Positions 6,296-13,050 of a stretch of 13,050 nt of DNA are shown here, in pieces; position 1 is the stretch's first letter, and the number at the start of each line of letters is the position of its first letter. Below the pieces are notes generated by a model. The model was not told the origin of the DNA and did not search any database. It saw only the letters and a list, made by a program, of their open reading frames with translations. This stretch comes from Deltaproteobacteria bacterium (GTDB lineage Bacteria; Desulfobacterota; Deferrimicrobia; Deferrimicrobiales; Deferrimicrobiaceae). The stretch lies in assembly GCA_003105225.1 (NCBI GenBank), contig PQAK01000192.1, positions 1 to 13,050 of the forward strand, given 5' to 3'. The translations under genes and the position numbers were made by a program.

Positions 6296-7002
6296 CCCGC
6301 CCGATGCCGCGGAAGACGCTCGCGGCGCGCCTGCGCGACGTGTCGGATCGGCTCGGCGCCCGGTACGGCCGTCCGCGACGATCCGCGCACCGGACCGAAC
6401 CGCTGGAAAATCTCGTCCTCACCATCCTCTCCCAGAACACGACGGACGCGAATCGCGACCGTGCCTTCGCGGCGCTCAAGGAGAAGTTCCCCACGATTCC
6501 GCTCCTTGCGGAGGGCTCCCCGCGGGACGTGGAGGAGGCCATCCGGGGGGGAGGGCTGGCGCGCGCCAAGACGAGGGCGATCCTTTCCGCGCTCTCCCGG
6601 ATCCGCCGGGAGCGGGGGGGATATACCCTGGATTTCCTCGACGGGATGCCGCTCCCCGAGGCGCGGGAGTACCTCACCTCCTTCCCGGGCGTCGGCGTGA
6701 AGACGGCGAACATCGTCCTGCTCTTTTCCTTCGGCAAGGAGGCGTTCCCGGTCGACACGCACATCCTTCGGGTGACGAAACGGCTGGGGCTTGCGCCTCC
6801 CTCCGCGGACCTGTCCCGCGCCGCGCTCCTGCTGGAGCCGCACGTCCCCCGCGGGGAGGCGGTTCCGCTCCACATCAACCTGATCCGCCTGGGACGGGAA
6901 GTCTGCCGCCCGCGGGATCCCCGGTGCCCCGAATGCCCGCTGCTGCCCGTGTGCCCGGAAGGGCGGCGGCGAACCGGGAAGACGCGCAAGGCGCCGCGAT
7001 GA
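6292..7002 (+). CDS. nth: Endonuclease III-family DNA glycosylase/AP lyase
   Basis: This enzyme removes oxidised pyrimidines from DNA and nicks the abasic site in base excision repair. The 236-residue protein has the helix-hairpin-helix FPGVGVKTANIVL (131-143) with catalytic lysine K137. The catalytic aspartate is D155 in FPVDTHILRV, and the iron-sulfur loop is C205-X6-C212-X2-C215-X5-C221, the exact spacing of the family. The N-terminal motif is LSQNTTDANRDRAF, where E. coli Nth has an LSxQxTD form, so it may belong to a side branch of the superfamily with a different lesion preference. The GTG start overlaps the preceding stop as GTGA; an ATG at 6304 is an alternative. The last 16 residues are arginine- and lysine-rich. 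Its end overlaps the acyltransferase start by ATGA. Confidence 0.92.
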   Translation: MTRPMPRKTLAARLRDVSDRLGARYGRPRRSAHRTEPLENLVLTILSQNTTDANRDRAFAALKEKFPTIPLLAEGSPRDVEEAIRGGGLARAKTRAILSALSRIRRERGGYTLDFLDGMPLPEAREYLTSFPGVGVKTANIVLLFSFGKEAFPVDTHILRVTKRLGLAPPSADLSRAALLLEPHVPRGEAVPLHINLIRLGREVCRPRDPRCPECPLLPVCPEGRRRTGKTRKAPR

Positions 7003-7721
7003 CCGTCGTCAACGCCCTCCAGCTGTTCTTCATCGGCCTGCTCACCCTGGCCTTCGGGGTGCCGGCGACCCTCCTGGGACTCCTGCTGCCCGGCAAGGCG
7101 CTCAAGGGGAAGCTGTTCCTTCGGGTCTCGAAGTATTATTCCCGGGCCGCGCTGCTGGCGCTCCGGGTGAACGTCGCCTGCCGCGGACTCGAGCACATCG
7201 ACGTCCGGAAGCCCTACGTCTTCATGTCCAACCACGTGAGCCACGCCGACGCTCCGGCGCTGGCCTCCGTCCTGCCGCACCCCCTCCATTGGGTCTTCAA
7301 GAAGGAGCTTGCGAAAATCCCCGTCTTCGGATGGGTGCTGCTCGCGGGGGGGCAGATCATGGTCGACCGGGCCGATCCGGAGGGATCGAGGGCCGCGCTG
7401 GAAAGGGCGCTCTCGGGCCTCTCGGGAAACAACTCGGTGATGATCTACCCGGAGGGGACGCGCAGCCGCGACGGGAAGCTGCAGCCGCTCAAGAAAGGCG
7501 GCTTCTGGATGGCCGTGCACTCGGGGCTGCCGATCGTCCCGGTGCGGGTGTCGGGGACGCGCGAGATCGTGGCGGCGGACAGCTTGCGGATCCGCCCCGG
7601 GAACGTGCTGGTCGAGGTGTTCCCCCCGATCGACACCGCCGGGAAGGGGATGGGGGACATCCCGGAGCTCATGAAACGGGTCCGGGAGGCGATGCTTTCC
7701 GGAACGCCGGGTCCTGGGTGA
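6999..7721 (+). CDS. PlsC-type 1-acylglycerol-3-phosphate acyltransferase
   Basis: The family transfers an acyl chain from acyl-ACP or acyl-CoA to lysophosphatidic acid, making phosphatidic acid at the inner membrane. The 240-residue protein opens with a hydrophobic segment (LQLFFIGLLTLAFGVPATLLGLLL split over about 7-30). It then has the catalytic NHVSHAD block with H79-X4-D84, the block around WVLLAGGQIMVDR (112-124), the YPEGTRSRDG block (150-159) and LPIVPVRVSG (177-186). The ATG at 6999 overlaps the nth stop (ATGA), with AAGG 7 bases upstream. The much longer upstream frame is spurious. Homologues with other lyso-lipid acceptors exist, so the exact substrate is not fixed. Its last 53 bases overlap the end of the convergent transporter gene. 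LapA in the same cluster supports an envelope role. Confidence 0.92.
   Translation: MTVVNALQLFFIGLLTLAFGVPATLLGLLLPGKALKGKLFLRVSKYYSRAALLALRVNVACRGLEHIDVRKPYVFMSNHVSHADAPALASVLPHPLHWVFKKELAKIPVFGWVLLAGGQIMVDRADPEGSRAALERALSGLSGNNSVMIYPEGTRSRDGKLQPLKKGGFWMAVHSGLPIVPVRVSGTREIVAADSLRIRPGNVLVEVFPPIDTAGKGMGDIPELMKRVREAMLSGTPGPG
7669..7721. other. Convergent overlap of acyltransferase and MFS coding ends
   Basis: The rightward acyltransferase gene stops at 7721 and the leftward transporter gene stops at 7669. Thus 53 bases encode about 17 C-terminal residues on each strand. Both tails are low-conservation (REAMLSGTPGPG and AFRKASPPGPVS). No terminator hairpin is visible within the overlap, so antisense transcription across both ends is likely. 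Confidence 0.85.
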
Positions 7722-8835
7722 AGAAGAACAGGGAGCCCGCGCCGGTGATCCCGGCCACCGAGTAGAACATGGCGGCGTAGCCCAGGTACTGGGCGACGAA
7801 CCCGAAGGCCGCCGCCCCGATCACCATCCCCATGTCGAACGCGCCGGTGAACATCGCCATCGCCATCCCTCCCTTTTCCTTTCCCGCCCGGTCCAGGATC
7901 AGCGCCGACAGGGACGGGAAAAGGAACCCGTGCCCGGTGCCGGAGACCACCGCCACCGCGCAGAGGCCGGCGGACCCGGAAAGGAACGGGATGGCCAGGA
8001 TGCCCGCCCCCAGGAGCAGCAGGGAGAGCAGGCTCAGCCGTTCCCGCGGCATCCGGTCCGCGAGCCTGCGCGCGAGGGTCCGGGTGCCGATGACGGTCAA
8101 GGCGTAGACGCAGAGGAAGATCCCGAGCGAGGGGATCTTCCGGATCAGCAGGAAGACCGGCAGGAAGGTGAACAGGCAGCCGTACGCCATTCCGAACAGG
8201 AAACCGGCGGTGTTGGGAATGAAGTAGGCGCGCGAGAGGAAGTCCAGGAGCATCGCGGGGGACAGCCGCGAGCTCGACTGCGGCTCCTTCATCCGGAGCG
8301 GCGGGATCGCCGACAGGAACGCGATGGCCGCCGCGGACAAAAACAGCGCGTGGAACCCTCCCCATCCGATCACCCACTCCCCGAGCCACCCCCCCAGGGC
8401 CGTCGGGATGAAGAAGGACAGCCCGAACACCCCGAGCGCCTCGCCCCTCCGGTCCGCCGGTGCGACCGCGGCGATATAGGCATAGGAGGCCGTGGCGAAG
8501 AAGGAGTAGGCGGCCCCCTGGAAGATCCGGATGGCGAAGAGATGCGCGCCGCCCTCCGTCACGAAGAGCCAGGGGATCGTCGACGCGCAGGCCAGGAGCG
8601 ATCCCGAGACCAGGAACGCCGTGCGCCCGCCGCGGTCGACGAAGAGCCCGTTGACCGGTTTCAGGCTCACCGACACCAGCGTCCCCGTCGCCATGACGAG
8701 TCCGATCTCCCCTTCCCGGATGTTGCGCCCGTAGAGGAACGGGGGGAGGAAGATGAACACCGTCGAGTAGAGCGAATAGAGGAAATTGGAGGCGTTCAGC
8801 AGGATGTAATTGCGGTCGTACAGGGACCGGGGCAT
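7669..8835 (-). CDS. Major facilitator superfamily transporter
   Basis: A 388-residue polytopic inner-membrane protein with about twelve hydrophobic segments, arranged as two six-helix halves. The loop after the second helix has NGLFVDRGGRTAFLV, a form of MFS motif A, and the matching loop of the second half has RRLADRMPRERLSL. Glycine-rich stretches such as VVSGTGHGFLFPSLSAL also suit an efflux-type member. The substrate cannot be told from sequence; the overall style resembles drug or sugar efflux MFS proteins. The ATG at 8835 is chosen because the 36 codons before it in frame lie in the intergenic promoter region and do not look like protein. No Shine-Dalgarno sequence precedes it; TATAGT ends 7 bases before the ATG. 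Its 3' end overlaps the convergent acyltransferase gene by 53 bases. Confidence 0.9.
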   Translation of the reverse strand: MPRSLYDRNYILLNASNFLYSLYSTVFIFLPPFLYGRNIREGEIGLVMATGTLVSVSLKPVNGLFVDRGGRTAFLVSGSLLACASTIPWLFVTEGGAHLFAIRIFQGAAYSFFATASYAYIAAVAPADRRGEALGVFGLSFFIPTALGGWLGEWVIGWGGFHALFLSAAAIAFLSAIPPLRMKEPQSSSRLSPAMLLDFLSRAYFIPNTAGFLFGMAYGCLFTFLPVFLLIRKIPSLGIFLCVYALTVIGTRTLARRLADRMPRERLSLLSLLLLGAGILAIPFLSGSAGLCAVAVVSGTGHGFLFPSLSALILDRAGKEKGGMAMAMFTGAFDMGMVIGAAAFGFVAQYLGYAAMFYSVAGITGAGSLFFFTQDPAFRKASPPGPVS

Positions 8836-8839
8836 ACAG

Positions 8840-8869
8840 GGTACTATACCGGGCAAGGGGAAATTTTCC
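8840..8869. repeat. Two short inverted repeats in the MFS-nadE divergent region
   Basis: GGTA-CTA-TACC (8840-8850) and GGAAA-T-TTTCC (8859-8869) are both perfect inverted repeats, with centres 19 bases apart. The first covers the -10 box of the transporter gene. Spacing of about two helical turns on one DNA face would suit an operator pair. No regulator gene adjoins, so this is a candidate only. Confidence 0.3.
8843..8848 (-). promoter_or_regulatory. -10 box directly before the MFS gene
   Basis: The minus strand reads TATAGT (8848-8843), one mismatch from consensus, then 7 bases (ACCCTGT), then the ATG at 8835. There is no Shine-Dalgarno sequence, which suggests a leaderless transcript. The opposite strand over nearly the same bases reads TACTAT (8842-8847), a possible -10 for nadE with a leader of about 65-70 bases. 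Confidence 0.45.
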
Positions 8870-8921
8870 ACCGGTCCCGTGCGGTCTTCCCCCCCGGGCC
8901 GATTTCCCGGAGAATGGAGCC

Positions 8922-10541
8922 ATGAAGCCGCTTCGAATCGCATTGGCGCAGATCAACACGACGGTCGGGGACATTGCGGGCAACGCCCGCAAGATCCTGG
9001 AATCCGCCGACCGCGCGCGGGGAGAAGGCGCCCGCCTGGTCGTCTTCCCCGAGCTGGCGCTTACGGGCTACCCGCCGGAGGACCTGCTGCTGCGGGCCTC
9101 CTTCATCGAAGAGAACCTGGCCGCGTGGCGGGATCTTGCCGACAGGATCCGCGGGATCGCCGCGGTCGTTGGGTTCGTCGACCGGGGAAAGGACGGGCGG
9201 ATCTACAACGCGGCGGGGATCGCCTCGGGGGGCCGCGTCCGGGGCGTCTACCACAAGATGCACCTGCCCAACTACGGCGTGTTCGACGAGGTCCGGTATT
9301 TCGGGCGGGGCAAGGAGCCGTTCCTTTTCCGGGCGGGACGTTCCGCGGTCGGCGTCACGATCTGCGAGGACATCTGGGTCCGGGGCGGCCCGCTCCCCCG
9401 GGAGGCGAAGGCGGGGGCGCGGCTGATCCTCAATGTATCCTCCTCGCCGTACCACGCGGGGAAATGGGAAACCCGCCGGGAGCTGGTGGCCGGGCACGCG
9501 CTCCGCTCGGGACGGCCGGTGGCCTACTGCAACCTGGTGGGGGGGCAGGACGAACTCGTCTTCGACGGGGGCAGCATGGTGGTCTCGGCGAAGGGGGAGC
9601 TGCTGGCGCGCGCGACCCTTTTCGGCGAGGAACTGCTGGTCTGCGATGTGGACGGGCCCGGGGAAGGGGGCCCCATCGCCCCCGTGCCGAAGGAGGAGGA
9701 GGAGATCTTCCGCGCGCTGGTCCTGGGGACCCGGGACTACGTCGGGAAGAACCGGTTCCCGGGCGCGATCATCGGGCTGTCCGGGGGGATCGATTCCTCG
9801 CTGGTGGCGGCGGTCGCCGTGGAGGCGCTGGGCCCCTCCCGCGTGACCGGGGTGACGCTGTCGTCCCCCTACACCTCCCCCCAGAGCGTGGAGGACGCCC
9901 ACGCGCTGGCGAAGAACCTCGGCATCCGGTGTCTCGACCTTTCCATCGAGGCGCCGTTTTCCGCGCTGCTCACGGCGCTGTCCGAGCCGTTCCGCGCCTA
10001 TCCGCCGGACACCACCGAGGAGAACATCCAGGCGCGGATCCGCGGGACGATGCTGATGGCGCTCTCGAACAAGTTCGGCTCCCTGGTGCTGACGACGGGG
10101 AACAAGAGCGAGATGAGCGTCGGCTACGCCACGCTGTACGGGGACATGGCCGGCGGCTTTGCCGTCATCAAGGATCTCTACAAGACGATGGTCTACCGGG
10201 TCTCCCGCTACTACAACGGGAAGCGCGGCTTCGCGGTCATCCCGGAGCGGGTCCTGACGCGCCCGCCATCGGCCGAGCTTCGTCCCGATCAGAAGGACTC
10301 CGATTCCTTGCCCGAGTACGACGTCCTCGATCCGATCCTGCGGATGTACGTCGAGAAGGACCGCAGCGTCGCGGAGATGGCCGCCCGGGGCTTCCCCGAG
10401 GAGGTCGTCCGGAAAGTGGTCTCCCTCGTGGACAAAAGCGAATACAAGCGGCGCCAGGCGCCTCCCGGGGTGAAGATCACCCCCCGGGCCCTCGGCAAGG
10501 ACCGCCGGATGCCGATTACCAGCCGGTCGAACGGAGGATGA
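8922..10541 (+). CDS. nadE: Glutamine-dependent NAD+ synthetase
   Basis: NadE makes NAD+ from deamido-NAD+ and ATP in the cytoplasm, taking ammonia from glutamine through a built-in amidase. The 539-residue protein has an N-terminal nitrilase-type domain (about 1-260) with catalytic triad E44 (VVFPELALTGYPP), K112 (YHKMHLPNYGVFDE) and C148 (VGVTICEDIW). The C-terminal synthetase domain (about 270-539) has the ATP-binding loop LSGGIDSS (286-293), then YTSPQSVEDAHALAKNLGI, TTGNKSEMSVGYATLYGDMAGG and RPPSAELRPDQKDSDSLP. It ends in KDRRMPIT, as homologues do. The ATG at 8922 has GGAGA 8 bases upstream (8909-8913). It is divergent from the transporter gene across 86 bases and converges on rqcH 27 bases beyond its stop. 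All key residues are present, so it should be active. Confidence 0.97.
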   Translation: MKPLRIALAQINTTVGDIAGNARKILESADRARGEGARLVVFPELALTGYPPEDLLLRASFIEENLAAWRDLADRIRGIAAVVGFVDRGKDGRIYNAAGIASGGRVRGVYHKMHLPNYGVFDEVRYFGRGKEPFLFRAGRSAVGVTICEDIWVRGGPLPREAKAGARLILNVSSSPYHAGKWETRRELVAGHALRSGRPVAYCNLVGGQDELVFDGGSMVVSAKGELLARATLFGEELLVCDVDGPGEGGPIAPVPKEEEEIFRALVLGTRDYVGKNRFPGAIIGLSGGIDSSLVAAVAVEALGPSRVTGVTLSSPYTSPQSVEDAHALAKNLGIRCLDLSIEAPFSALLTALSEPFRAYPPDTTEENIQARIRGTMLMALSNKFGSLVLTTGNKSEMSVGYATLYGDMAGGFAVIKDLYKTMVYRVSRYYNGKRGFAVIPERVLTRPPSAELRPDQKDSDSLPEYDVLDPILRMYVEKDRSVAEMAARGFPEEVVRKVVSLVDKSEYKRRQAPPGVKITPRALGKDRRMPITSRSNGG

Positions 10542-10554
10542 CGGGCGAAGCGGG

Positions 10555-10570
10555 GAAGGGCCGTCCCTTC
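10555..10570. terminator. Possible bidirectional hairpin between nadE and rqcH
   Basis: GAAGGG-CCGT-CCCTTC is a perfect 6-bp stem with a 4-base loop in the 27-base gap between convergent stops, just reaching the rqcH stop codon. The position suits a shared terminator, but no T-tract follows on either strand. It may only be a 3'-end stabiliser or chance. Confidence 0.3.
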
Positions 10571-12227
10571 AGCGGACGGAGACGGTCCGGTATTTCGCGA
10601 TGCGGACCAGGCCGGGCTTCGCCCCCTTGAACTTGGAGACGTGCCGGGCCTCGGCGAGGAACACCGGAACGTTCGATGCCCCCCTCGCCTTGCTGTGCAG
10701 CACGGCGAGACGCGCGGCCTCCTCGATGACCTCCCGAGGGGTCGCCTCCTCCGGTTTCACCTTGATCAGGACATGGCTGCCCGGGATCCCCTGGGCGTGC
10801 AGCCAGAGGTCGGCGGGGGAGGCGAGCTCCTTCACGATCCGGTCGTTTCCCGTGTTGTTCCTTCCGACCAGTATCGTGTAGCCGGCGAACTCCCGCCGGT
10901 CCACCTGCGGCGCGACCGGCCTCGGGGCCTCCGGGCGACGCTGCCGTTTCCCGCCGGCGCGGGCCTTTTTCGGCGCGAACGCCTGGGAAAGCTCCTGCCG
11001 CACCGCGAACAGCTCCTCCCCGCTTTCCGCCGCGGATAGCTGGCCTTCCAGCGATTCCAGGTAGTAGACCGTCTCGGCGGCTTCCCGCTTCCGCGTCCGT
11101 ACGATCTCCTCGGCCCGCTTCGCCTTCTTGAACCGCAGGAAGTACCGGTTCATGTTTTCCACGGGGGTCTTCGCGGGATCGAGCGGGATTCGTGCGAATT
11201 CCGTCATCCCCTTCCGCAGCTCGTGCAGGGAGGCTTTCAGCGTCTCCCCGTACGCGCCCCCTTGCAGCCCCTCCGCGAGCCGCTCCTCGTCCCCCCCGAT
11301 GTTTTCCATCTTGTGCCGCGCTTTTTTCAGCAGGGCGGAAATCCTCGAGCGGAGCTGCTGGCGCAGCGCCGCCAGCTCCCGGCCGGCAGCCGCTTCCGCG
11401 TAAAAGGCGTCGGCCGCCTCGTTGGCGCCGGGAAAGGGGAGGAATTCCACGAAGCCCGCCACAGCGCAGGGGAAGGGCAGGATCCGCTTCTTCCCCGAGG
11501 GAAGCGTCCCGATCCCGGGGGCAAGGTCGTCTTCCTCGTACCGGCGCACGAACTCCCGGACCGCGGCGTACAGATCCGCGGGGCCGCCCTTGCCGCGCTC
11601 CGCCGCCTCCCGGGCCAGCTCCTGCCCCAGCCCCGAGATTTCCTGCTGGAGCGTGCGCGGGAACCCTTCCCAGGAAAGGGCGCAGACGCGTTCCGCGTCC
11701 GCAAGGGTGAAATCCGGGAGGAAGATCCGCGCGGGCCGGGGCAGCGGGCGATACGGGATCCCCGGGACGACCTCCCGGATCCGGCTCTCCTCGGGGGGCA
11801 CTTCCCGGAGCGGCGCAAGGATCGTCCCCTCCTCGTCCGCATAGATCAGGTTCGCGTGGCGGCCGTAGAGCTCGGCGTGCAGGGCGGTCCGGCGGTGCAG
11901 CGCATCCGGGCGCGCCGAGACGAAGTCGATTTGCACCCGCCGGTCGAACGGCGTGACGGAGAAGCCCTCGATCCGCATCCCTTCGAGATGGCGCCTCAGG
12001 AACTGGCAGAACCGGGGCGGCGAAGGGGGATTGGGAACCTTTCGGGTGGAAAGGTGGATCCGGCAGATTTCCGGATCGGCGGACAGAAGGAGCCGCTTCT
12101 CCTCCCGCCCCGTCCACAGCGTGAGAACGATCTCCTTTTCCGCCGGCTGGTGGATCCTGGAGACGAGCGCGCCCTGCAGCTTTCGGGAGAGTTCCGCCAC
12201 GATCCGCTTGAGGAGGAAGGCGTCCAT
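10569..12227 (-). CDS. rqcH: NFACT-family ribosome quality control protein
   Basis: RqcH binds stalled 50S subunits carrying peptidyl-tRNA and recruits tRNA-Ala to add an alanine tail that marks the chain for degradation; older annotations call the family fibronectin-binding FbpA. The 552-residue protein starts with the NFACT-N domain (MDAFLLKRIVAELSRKL) containing D95-R96 in TPFDRRVQ, which matches the DR pair needed in Bacillus RqcH. A helix-hairpin-helix-like part and a long basic coiled-coil region (about 270-440) follow. The C-terminus (447-552) is the NFACT-R/DUF814 domain, with GYTILVGRNNTGND and DLWLHAQGIPGSHVLI (473-488). The ATG at 12227 has GGAG 5 bases upstream, and a TAGAAT box just before that. 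It is divergent from the hydrolase gene across 46 bases. Family assignment is firm; alanine-tailing is inferred from relatives. Confidence 0.93.
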   Translation of the reverse strand: MDAFLLKRIVAELSRKLQGALVSRIHQPAEKEIVLTLWTGREEKRLLLSADPEICRIHLSTRKVPNPPSPPRFCQFLRRHLEGMRIEGFSVTPFDRRVQIDFVSARPDALHRRTALHAELYGRHANLIYADEEGTILAPLREVPPEESRIREVVPGIPYRPLPRPARIFLPDFTLADAERVCALSWEGFPRTLQQEISGLGQELAREAAERGKGGPADLYAAVREFVRRYEEDDLAPGIGTLPSGKKRILPFPCAVAGFVEFLPFPGANEAADAFYAEAAAGRELAALRQQLRSRISALLKKARHKMENIGGDEERLAEGLQGGAYGETLKASLHELRKGMTEFARIPLDPAKTPVENMNRYFLRFKKAKRAEEIVRTRKREAAETVYYLESLEGQLSAAESGEELFAVRQELSQAFAPKKARAGGKRQRRPEAPRPVAPQVDRREFAGYTILVGRNNTGNDRIVKELASPADLWLHAQGIPGSHVLIKVKPEEATPREVIEEAARLAVLHSKARGASNVPVFLAEARHVSKFKGAKPGLVRIAKYRTVSVR

Positions 12228-12273
12228 CGCGGCTCCATTCTACGACGGATCCGCCCGGGCATATAATGGACCC
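12228..12273. promoter_or_regulatory. Compact divergent promoter region of rqcH and the hydrolase gene
   Basis: On the plus strand TATAAT (12262-12267) is a perfect -10 box ending 6 bases before the hydrolase ATG, with no Shine-Dalgarno sequence. On the minus strand TAGAAT (12242-12237) ends 9 bases before the rqcH ATG, and GGAG (12236-12233) follows as a ribosome binding site. The two boxes are only 19 bases apart, so polymerases at the two promoters would probably compete. No convincing -35 box is present for either. Confidence 0.5.
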
Positions 12274-13050
12274 ATGCCGACCACCGACGCCCCGGGATTC
12301 CGGATGGCCTACGAGGTCCGCGGGACCGGATTCCCGCTCCTGCTGATCAACGGGCTGGGGAGCGACCGGCGCGAGTGGCTCGCCCAGGTGCCCGCATTCG
12401 CCCCGCGCTTCCGGGTGATCCTCTTCGACAATCGCGGCTCGGGGGAAAGCGATACCCCGCCGGGGCCTTATGCGACGGCGGAGATGGCGGATGACGCCGT
12501 CGCGCTGTTGACTTTCCTCGGCATGGAGCGCGCCCACGTGCTCGGGGTCTCCCTGGGCGGGATGATCGCGCAGGAGGCCGCCTTGCGTCATCCGGGACGC
12601 GTGGAGAAACTGGTGCTGGGGTGCACCGCCCCCGGGGGAGACGCGTCGGTGCGCCCGGCGCCCGAGGCGCTTGCCGCGTTCGTGCGCACTCCCGGCGGGG
12701 ACCGGGAAGCCGATCTGCGCCGGACGATCCCCTTCCTCTATTCCGAGCGGTTCCGGAGGGAGCACCCCGAGGAGATCGAGGGCTTCATCGCGCGAAGGCT
12801 CTCCGCGCCGTCCTCGCCCGAAGGGTACGCGGCGCAGCTGTCCGCCGCGGTCGGCCATACGGCGGGGGATCGCCTGGGGGGGATCCGGGCGCCCACGCTG
12901 GTGATCGCGGGGACCGCGGACCGGCTCGTGCCGCCGGTCAATTCCGGCCGGATCGCGGAGCGGATCGCCGGCGCGAAGCTCGTGCTGCTGCCCGGGGCTC
13001 CCCACCGGCTGTTCGCCGAGAACGCGGAAGCGTTCAATCGCGAGGTGCTG
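12274..13050 (+). CDS. Alpha/beta-hydrolase, 3' end cut by window
   Basis: The frame is open from the ATG to the right edge, showing 259 residues, and by family length only a few are missing. It is a single-domain alpha/beta hydrolase with a complete triad: nucleophile S93 in the elbow GVSLGG (91-96), D216 in GTADRLVP and H244 in GAPHRLFAEN. The oxyanion region is LLINGLGSDRREW (23-35), and FDNRGSGESD (51-60) is the usual strand-loop motif. The style resembles the 3-oxoadipate enol-lactonase/BioH-like group, but hydrolase substrates are not predictable from this and no pathway neighbours help. There is no signal peptide, so it is cytoplasmic. TATAAT ends 6 bases before the ATG with no Shine-Dalgarno sequence, so translation may start on a leaderless mRNA. 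Confidence 0.92.
   Translation, partial: MPTTDAPGFRMAYEVRGTGFPLLLINGLGSDRREWLAQVPAFAPRFRVILFDNRGSGESDTPPGPYATAEMADDAVALLTFLGMERAHVLGVSLGGMIAQEAALRHPGRVEKLVLGCTAPGGDASVRPAPEALAAFVRTPGGDREADLRRTIPFLYSERFRREHPEEIEGFIARRLSAPSSPEGYAAQLSAAVGHTAGDRLGGIRAPTLVIAGTADRLVPPVNSGRIAERIAGAKLVLLPGAPHRLFAENAEAFNREVL

Noticed and set aside
4620..7520. Minus-strand open frame of 966 codons across five genes
   Set aside because: It lies antisense to five recognisable genes and is arginine- and proline-rich with no family signature; high GC makes stop codons rare in such frames.
1..13050. Mobile element, phage, CRISPR array or RNA gene
   Set aside because: I saw no transposase, integrase, terminal repeats, regularly spaced repeats, tRNA cloverleaf or rRNA sequence.

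Overview
This is a gene-dense, GC-rich chromosomal stretch with fifteen protein genes, two of them cut by the window edges. Gene content and protein style (GlnE, a Geobacter-like IlvE start, split QueC/QueE, a large membrane polyferredoxin, glutamine-dependent NadE) suggest a Desulfobacterota/deltaproteobacterial-type bacterium. That placement is inferred from sequence feel, not from a search. I see no rRNA, tRNA, CRISPR array, insertion sequence, phage gene or attachment site, and no stretch over 300 bases lacks a gene.

Layout. The 3' end of glnE (1-414, +) converges on a small unknown gene (422-628, -). A leftward block follows: ilvE (4635-3715), queE (3676-3038), queC (3041-2349) and a seven-motif iron-sulfur membrane protein (2331-736). 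Divergent from ilvE is a rightward, tightly overlapped block: a CDF metal exporter (4716-5750), a LapA-domain protein (5760-6035), a small winged-helix-like protein (about 6032-6295), an endonuclease III homologue (6292-7002) and a PlsC-type acyltransferase (6999-7721). The acyltransferase end overlaps the convergent end of an MFS transporter (8835-7669). Divergent from the transporter is nadE (8922-10541), which converges on rqcH/NFACT (12227-10569). Divergent from that is an alpha/beta hydrolase (12274 to the right edge).

How the genes relate. Most are housekeeping: nitrogen control (GlnE), branched-chain amino acid transamination (IlvE), two successive queuosine-precursor steps (QueE then QueC), NAD synthesis (NadE), ribosome rescue (RqcH), base excision repair (Nth) and envelope lipid work (PlsC, LapA). 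The most unusual protein is the iron-sulfur one. It joins a NapH-like membrane half to a NapG-like half, with a twin-arginine hydrophobic segment between them, and no reductase partner lies in the window.

A second pattern is regulatory. Four starts (queE, lapA, the MFS gene and the hydrolase) have a near-consensus -10 box 6-8 bases before ATG and no Shine-Dalgarno sequence, suggesting leaderless transcripts. Two other genes (ilvE and the small 68-residue gene) have a TTGACA box, a leader and a Shine-Dalgarno sequence. I found no clearly new multi-gene system. The iron-sulfur fusion and the leaderless-start pattern are the items most worth following.
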